17,790 bases of DNA from Desulfocorpusculum sp964414345 (GTDB lineage: Bacteria > Desulfobacterota > Desulfocorpusculales > Desulfocorpusculum): NCBI GenBank assembly GCA_964414345.1, contig CAYPWF010000068.1:1-17790 (forward strand), read 5' to 3'. The position numbers and the translations under genes were made by a program. Positions 13,851 to 17,790 of the stretch are shown one piece after another (within the stretch, counting starts at the first letter, position 1; every line of letters starts with the position of its first letter). A model generated the notes under the pieces. That model did no database searches. It saw only the letters and a list, made by a program, of their open reading frames with translations, and was not told the DNA's origin.

Positions 13851-15232
13851 TTCTTTCTCCTCCTGCTCCAAACCACCACGATCCCCAAGCCAAGTATGCT
13901 CAAGGGGAAAAGCACAACCACCAACAAGAAGATGAGGGTCCATTGTCCGGGCTTCAGCATCACAGGTCGGCTGGGGGCCGACTTGGCCCTGATGGAGATC
14001 AGGTCTTCCTGTTCAGCCAGCCAGTTTAGGCCATTGAGGAAGAAGTCCTGGTTCCCCGAGCGGTTTGGATCTATGGCCCCGTTGGAGATGAAATCCGAGT
14101 CCCCCACGACCAGGATCCTGCCCTTCTTGGCACCATCTTTTCCCTGGACAGTAGCCACGGCTGCCACAGGCACCGGGCCCTGGAGGTCTTCTGGGTTCAG
14201 CTCCGCCTCTCCCCGGCGAAGCCTATCCAGGTCCTTTTCCCCCCAGCTGCCCGGCCCGGTGCGGGCCAGGATCTCCACGCTGACCCCCTCGGGCGGCTTC
14301 TCCTCACTCCTGACCGATCTGGCCATGGGCAGGTACACGAGGTAGGGGCTTTGCCTGAAATCCCGAGTTATGGGATGAGACTCATACTCCACCAAGGGGG
14401 GCACTAGGTAATCCCCTCCCAGAAGCCGGCTGTTGCGGTCCACTATGATGTCCTCATCCAGAAGAATCCCGTACTGGGAGAGGAAATCCTTGGCTCCAGG
14501 TGCAGCCTGGGGGTCCAAGAGCATCATCAATTTGCCGCCCCCCTCCACATAGCTCTTGAGGGCCTTCCATTCCTCTTCCAGAAGCTCCTTCTGGGGGCCT
14601 GCCAGGATGACCGCGCCGGCATCTTCCGGCACCTTGGCTTCTCTTGCCAGAACAAGAGCTTTGACCTCATAGTGCTCGTTTTCCATGGCTTTCTTGGCTT
14701 CGCTGTAACCATCTTTTTGCACGCTTTCCAAACCGTGCTCGCCATGGCCTTGGAGCACGTAAACCACTGGCTTCTTTTCCCTGGTGAGCTTCACCAGGGC
14801 GTTTGTGATCTTCTCCTCTTCAGCCAGATAGACCTTCTCGAACTTCTCCCCAAGCTCCAGGACCAGGGAATTGTAAGTGTTAACCTTGTATTGCTGGGCC
14901 TTCATGGGGAATCTGTCAGGATCCACGAATTCCCACTCTATTTTCTTCCCAGACTTGGTCTCGTACAGATTCAGCAGGTCCTCGGCCGAGCTCCTGGATG
15001 GGTCGGCTTCCTGGTAAAAGGCGTATATTTTGACGGGCTGTTTTAGGCCCTCCAGGACCTTCACGGTCTGGGAAGCCAGGCTGTATCTTTTGTTCTTGGT
15101 GGTATCTATCTCGGCGTGGAACCTCTCCTTGGAGAACAGTTCCACCACCACAAGGATGCCCAGCACCACAAGGACCATCACCCCAAGGTTCACCCCATGT
15201 TTTGTGGATCGGCTCCCGAGCCAGCCTGCCAT
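13847..15232 (-). CDS. GldG-like ABC transporter auxiliary protein
   Basis: Protein of 461 residues with an N-terminal helix at about 14-32 and a C-terminal helix near 430-455 followed by 'SRRRKK'. It has the GldG/ABC_transp_aux organisation: 'DTTKNKRYSLASQTVKVLEG' after the first helix, 'VYVLQGHGEHGLE' mid-protein, a 'VEGGGKLMMLLDP' segment and 'ILVVGDSDFISNGAI' near the end. These are features of a periplasmic domain related to type 1 glutamine amidotransferase/IFT52-like folds with no evident catalytic triad. It should partner the adjacent permease and ATPase. GldG is named for Bacteroidetes gliding, but homologues are widespread in non-gliding bacteria. The substrate is unknown. It overlaps DUF4340 by 4 nt. 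Confidence 0.86.
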   Translation of the reverse strand: MAGWLGSRSTKHGVNLGVMVLVVLGILVVVELFSKERFHAEIDTTKNKRYSLASQTVKVLEGLKQPVKIYAFYQEADPSRSSAEDLLNLYETKSGKKIEWEFVDPDRFPMKAQQYKVNTYNSLVLELGEKFEKVYLAEEEKITNALVKLTREKKPVVYVLQGHGEHGLESVQKDGYSEAKKAMENEHYEVKALVLAREAKVPEDAGAVILAGPQKELLEEEWKALKSYVEGGGKLMMLLDPQAAPGAKDFLSQYGILLDEDIIVDRNSRLLGGDYLVPPLVEYESHPITRDFRQSPYLVYLPMARSVRSEEKPPEGVSVEILARTGPGSWGEKDLDRLRRGEAELNPEDLQGPVPVAAVATVQGKDGAKKGRILVVGDSDFISNGAIDPNRSGNQDFFLNGLNWLAEQEDLISIRAKSAPSRPVMLKPGQWTLIFLLVVVLFPLSILGLGIVVVWSRRRKK

Positions 15233-15236
15233 AACA

Positions 15237-16007
15237 TCACCCCCGCCACCTTTTGGATTCCAGGGAACGCAGAGTCAAAAACAGGAAGAAATAAGAGAAA
15301 AGCAGATAAAAAACTATGTCCCTGGTGTCCAGCACACCCTTTAGGAAACTCTGCAGATGGTTGAAGATATTGAGATCCTTTAGAACTTCCCCCACAGAGG
15401 GCCCCACGAATCCTCCGGACCAGCCCATGGCCAGAAGTACCAGGAGCATGCCGTAAGTTCCGAAAGCCGCTATGATCTGATTCTCGGTCAGGGAAGACAC
15501 GAAGATCCCCAAGCAAATAAAGGCACCCCCTAGAAGAAGCATCCCCAGGTATCCCACCAATATAGGCAGAGGCTCCGGATTGGTCAGAAGCGCCATGGTG
15601 ACGGGATACACTGCCGTGAGAGCCAGCATAAGGGAAAAGACGCTCCAGCAGGCCAGGAATTTCCCCAGAAGGGTCTCCCAGTCTTTGAGAGGCAAGGTGA
15701 AGAGTATCTCGTATGTGCCAGCCTTTTTCTCCTCAGCAAATAGCCGCATGGTGAGAAGCGGCAATCCGAAAAGCATCACCAAGGCCAAGTTCCCGAAAAG
15801 GTTCCGGATGACCAGTTCGTTCACGTTCAGAGCTTCGGCATAGTATGGGTTCTGAGTGGCCTGCATACTTATGATCACAAAACGCTGGAAGTCCCAAAAG
15901 AACCACCACACCCCCACTATGGCGATGAACACGAACGTGATCACATAGGCAACCGGAGAAGTGAAATACGACCTGAGTTCCTTCTTGTAAATCGGGATCC
16001 AGTTCAT
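15237..16007 (-). CDS. ABC-2 type transporter permease (GldF-like)
   Basis: Integral inner-membrane protein of 256 residues. It opens with 'MNWIPIYKKELRSYFTSP', the amphipathic start typical of ABC-2 permeases. About six membrane helices follow, near 18-38, 72-90, 116-140, 146-168, 175-197 and 230-250. The cytoplasmic 'RLFAEEKKAGTYEILFTLPL' after helix 2 is the usual coupling region for the ATPase. GGGGAGG precedes the ATG. It lies 57 nt after the ATPase gene and 4 nt before the GldG-like gene, as expected for one transporter complex. One permease gene is present, so it would act as a homodimer. The substrate is not evident. Confidence 0.88.
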   Translation of the reverse strand: MNWIPIYKKELRSYFTSPVAYVITFVFIAIVGVWWFFWDFQRFVIISMQATQNPYYAEALNVNELVIRNLFGNLALVMLFGLPLLTMRLFAEEKKAGTYEILFTLPLKDWETLLGKFLACWSVFSLMLALTAVYPVTMALLTNPEPLPILVGYLGMLLLGGAFICLGIFVSSLTENQIIAAFGTYGMLLVLLAMGWSGGFVGPSVGEVLKDLNIFNHLQSFLKGVLDTRDIVFYLLFSYFFLFLTLRSLESKRWRG

Positions 16008-16064
16008 TCAAGCCTCCCCAACAAGGATCTTCAAAGCCTTGGAAGATTTTCTCCCCCCTCTGGC

Positions 16065-17033
16065 TCACTGGGTGGTCTGCAGATCCTCCCCCTGCGGCTC
16101 TTCGGTCACAAGCTGCAAGAAGATGTCCTCCAGGCTCATCTCCACTGCATGAAGCTCCAGCAAATCCCACCCGCGGCCTATTATCTCCCTGGCAAGCCTC
16201 GCCCTTATGTCCGAGCGGTCCGTGGACTCCACTAAATAGGCCCTCACCTCAGGGGCTACATCCCTCTCCAGGCTCACCCTGCTTACTCCCTCCACACCTC
16301 TTAGGGCTTGCTCCACCTCAGCCCCTTCCCGAGCGCGCACTTGAAGCTGTATGCGCATGCCTTTCTGCAGTCGAGCCGTCAGGTTCTCGGGGGTGTCAGC
16401 CGCTACCACACGTCCCTGATTTATGATGAGGGCGCGGCTGCACACCATGCTCACTTCAGGCAATATATGGGTGCTCACGATGACCGTGCGCTCCCCGGCC
16501 AATCCTCGGATCAACTGGCGTATTTCTATGATTTGCCTGGGGTCAAGTCCTATGGTGGGCTCGTCCAGTATCAGCACCTCGGGTCTGTGCACAAGGGCCT
16601 GGGCGATTCCCACCCGCTGCCTGTATCCTTTGGAAAGCCTGCCTATGAGACGGTCCCCCACCTGTTCCAGCCCGCATTCTTCCATGACTTGGGCCACCTG
16701 GGCCTTTCTCTTGGATTTACCGACTCCCCTGGCCTCGGCTATGAAGTTAAGGTAGGACCAGACACTTTGGTCTGTATAAAGGGGCACGCTCTCCGGGAGG
16801 TATCCCACCCTCTTTCGCACCTCCAAAGAGTCATTGAACACGTCAAAGCCGGCCACCTTGGCTTTCCCGGAACTTGGGGGATGGAAACAGGTAAGTACGC
16901 GCATGGTGGTGGTTTTCCCTGCCCCATTGGGCCCCAGAAAACCAACTATCTCTCCCTTGTCCACCTGAAAGCTCACATCCTGGATCGCGGCCACCGGGCC
17001 ATAAAACTTGGAGACTCTCTCCACCTCTATCAT
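16065..17033 (-). CDS. ABC transporter ATP-binding protein (GldA/CcmA-like)
   Basis: Cytoplasmic ATPase of 322 residues that should power the adjacent permease. Walker A is GPNGAGKT (34-41), the signature is LSKGY (133-137) with 'QRVGIAQAL' following, Walker B is VLILDE (153-158), and the H-loop is His189 in 'STHILPE'. The 'EPTIGLDP' D-loop region is intact. Residues after about 225 form a C-terminal accessory domain common in ABC-2 exporter ATPases. GGAGGG lies a few nt before the ATG. This is the first gene of the long minus-strand operon, downstream of a strong promoter candidate and a leader hairpin. Confidence 0.92.
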   Translation of the reverse strand: MIEVERVSKFYGPVAAIQDVSFQVDKGEIVGFLGPNGAGKTTTMRVLTCFHPPSSGKAKVAGFDVFNDSLEVRKRVGYLPESVPLYTDQSVWSYLNFIAEARGVGKSKRKAQVAQVMEECGLEQVGDRLIGRLSKGYRQRVGIAQALVHRPEVLILDEPTIGLDPRQIIEIRQLIRGLAGERTVIVSTHILPEVSMVCSRALIINQGRVVAADTPENLTARLQKGMRIQLQVRAREGAEVEQALRGVEGVSRVSLERDVAPEVRAYLVESTDRSDIRARLAREIIGRGWDLLELHAVEMSLEDIFLQLVTEEPQGEDLQTTQ

Positions 17034-17068
17034 GCTGCCCTCCTGGCTATCGGGGCTTGAAACGGACA

Positions 17069-17089
17069 GGGCGTGATGGCCTCACGCCC
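17069..17089 (-). promoter_or_regulatory. Perfect hairpin in the leader of the ABC operon
   Basis: GGGCGTGA (17069-17076) and TCACGCCC (17082-17089) form a perfect 8-bp stem around a 5-nt loop. It lies 35 nt before the ATPase ATG and within the predicted 5' leader. No U tract follows on the minus strand, so it is a poor terminator for lgt. An mRNA-stability, regulatory-protein or attenuator role is possible. Confidence 0.45.
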
Positions 17090-17148
17090 CTCCTGGACCG
17101 GCACATTCTTACATTGGAAACAGTGGGCATCTGTGAACCAACGCGTGA

Positions 17149-17179
17149 ATAATATGAAAATCTTAGACGCCCCTGTCAA
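17149..17179 (-). promoter_or_regulatory. Putative sigma70 promoter of the ABC-dnaJ-PBP-thyA operon
   Basis: The minus strand has a perfect TTGACA (17179-17174). It is followed by TATTAT (17154-17149, five of six) at 19 nt, or by CATATT (17156-17151) at the ideal 17 nt. It lies just past the end of lgt, about 115 nt before the ATPase start codon, in an AT-rich patch of otherwise GC-rich DNA. It is the best promoter match in the core part of the window. Confidence 0.6.
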
Positions 17180-17187
17180 GGGAAGGT

Positions 17188-17790
17188 TCACCCTACCCCC
17201 TTGCGGGTTTTCCTGCGGAGCATCCAGGCACCCAGCCCGGCCATGGGCAGGCTGAGGAGCTGGCCCATGGAGAGGGGGCCCAGGATCAGGCCCAGTTGGG
17301 GGTCGGGCTCCCTGGCAAACTCCGCCAGGAACCGAAAAAGGCCGTAAAACATCACAAAACCCCAAAACGGGATGCCCGGTTTTCTCTCCACCCTGCCCAG
17401 CCTCCACATGACAAGAAAAAGCACCAGCCCCTCCAGCAAAGCCTCATAGAGTTGAGATGGGTGGCGGCACTCGGGCCCGCCCATGGGGAAGACCATGCAC
17501 CAGGGCAGATCAGAGGGCCTTCCGAAGAGCTCACCGTTTATGAAATTTCCTATTCTCCCAAGTCCCAGGGCTATGGGCAGGGGCACAACCGCAGCGTCGG
17601 CCATCTCGTAAAACCCTATCTTGTTCCTTCTGGCAAACCATGTCCCCGCCAGGATGACTCCAACAAAGCCCCCGTGAAAGGAAAGACCCCCTTTCCAGAT
17701 GGCAAAGGCTTCCAGGGGATGCTCCAGGTAGTATGGAAGGTTGTATATGAGCACATATCCTAATCTGCCCCCCACCACAACCCCCAGGGC
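17188..17790 (-). CDS. lgt: Prolipoprotein diacylglyceryl transferase, 5' end outside window
   Basis: Inner-membrane enzyme that transfers diacylglycerol from phosphatidylglycerol to the lipobox Cys of prolipoproteins. The frame stays open to the right edge, so the start lies outside; about 200 C-terminal residues are visible. The visible part shows 'GGRLGYVLIYN', 'GGLSFHGGFVG' with the conserved His, the Lgt signature 'GLGRIGNFINGELFGRPSD', 'HPSQLYEALLEG' and several membrane helices ending in a basic tail (RRKTRKGVG). All signature blocks are intact. Its stop is followed within 10 nt by the promoter of the ABC operon, so the two are probably separate transcription units on the same strand. 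Confidence 0.94.
   Translation of the reverse strand, partial: ALGVVVGGRLGYVLIYNLPYYLEHPLEAFAIWKGGLSFHGGFVGVILAGTWFARRNKIGFYEMADAAVVPLPIALGLGRIGNFINGELFGRPSDLPWCMVFPMGGPECRHPSQLYEALLEGLVLFLVMWRLGRVERKPGIPFWGFVMFYGLFRFLAEFAREPDPQLGLILGPLSMGQLLSLPMAGLGAWMLRRKTRKGVG

Noticed and set aside
13851..13943. Upstream ATG for the DUF4340 protein
   Set aside because: It would cover the 3' end of the GldG-like gene and add non-conserved residues before a well-placed GTG with a strong ribosome site.
1..17790. CRISPR arrays, tRNA or rRNA genes, phage or transposase genes
   Set aside because: No regularly spaced direct repeats, cloverleaf-like segments or recognisable mobile-element proteins were found by eye; short or divergent ones could be missed.

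Overview
This 17.8 kb window has two unlike parts. Positions 1 to about 1,500 are a small accessory island of toxin-antitoxin (TA) genes. From 1,733 to the right edge it is dense, orderly and chromosomal. The core is GC-rich, uses GTG and TTG starts freely and packs genes with 1-4 nt overlaps. The gene set fits a Gram-negative anaerobe of the Desulfobacterota (former Deltaproteobacteria) type: GldA/F/G-like ABC exporter genes with DUF4340, an archaeal-type thymidylate synthase, a class A penicillin-binding protein and an outer-membrane-type lipoprotein. That placement is inference from gene content; no rRNA or other phylogenetic marker is present.

Island (1-1,505). All genes lie on the minus strand. 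An intact hicA-hicB pair sits at 50-494. A 72-bp imperfect hairpin with the box layout of an integron attC site lies at 612-683. To its right are a hicB-hicA pair in the reverse gene order and a two-helix small membrane protein gene. Two of these three genes are broken: the second hicA by an in-frame TAG, and the membrane gene by a one-base frameshift in a C run. The 13-bp terminus of the attC-like element recurs inverted at 1,432-1,444. Read on the minus strand, the layout matches two successive gene cassettes, each with its recombination site at the 3' end. A sigma70-like promoter lies just outside the right boundary. No integron integrase is in the window.

Divergent block (1,733-4,926). 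A minus-strand metallo-beta-lactamase-fold (MBL) hydrolase faces away from three plus-strand genes: a HAD-like hydrolase, a DUF72 protein and a UPF0173 MBL-fold hydrolase. These look like housekeeping genes of loosely known function. The plus-strand set meets the minus-strand operon at a GC-rich stem-loop near 4,981-5,005.

Long minus-strand operon (17,033 to 4,995). A good promoter (17,149-17,179) and a leader hairpin (17,069-17,089) precede an ABC ATPase, a permease, a GldG-like auxiliary protein, a DUF4340 protein, an FmdB-type zinc-ribbon protein, DnaJ, a 1,110-residue class A PBP, a proline-rich TPR-like lipoprotein and thymidylate synthase. Apart from a 57-nt gap after the ATPase gene and about 100 nt before thyA, neighbours touch or overlap. 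The theme is largely envelope biogenesis (export, peptidoglycan synthesis, lipoprotein), with a chaperone and a nucleotide-metabolism gene in the same unit. The right edge carries the 3' two-thirds of lgt, whose product would lipidate lipoproteins such as the one in the operon.

No rRNA, tRNA, CRISPR array, transposase, integrase or phage gene was recognised.
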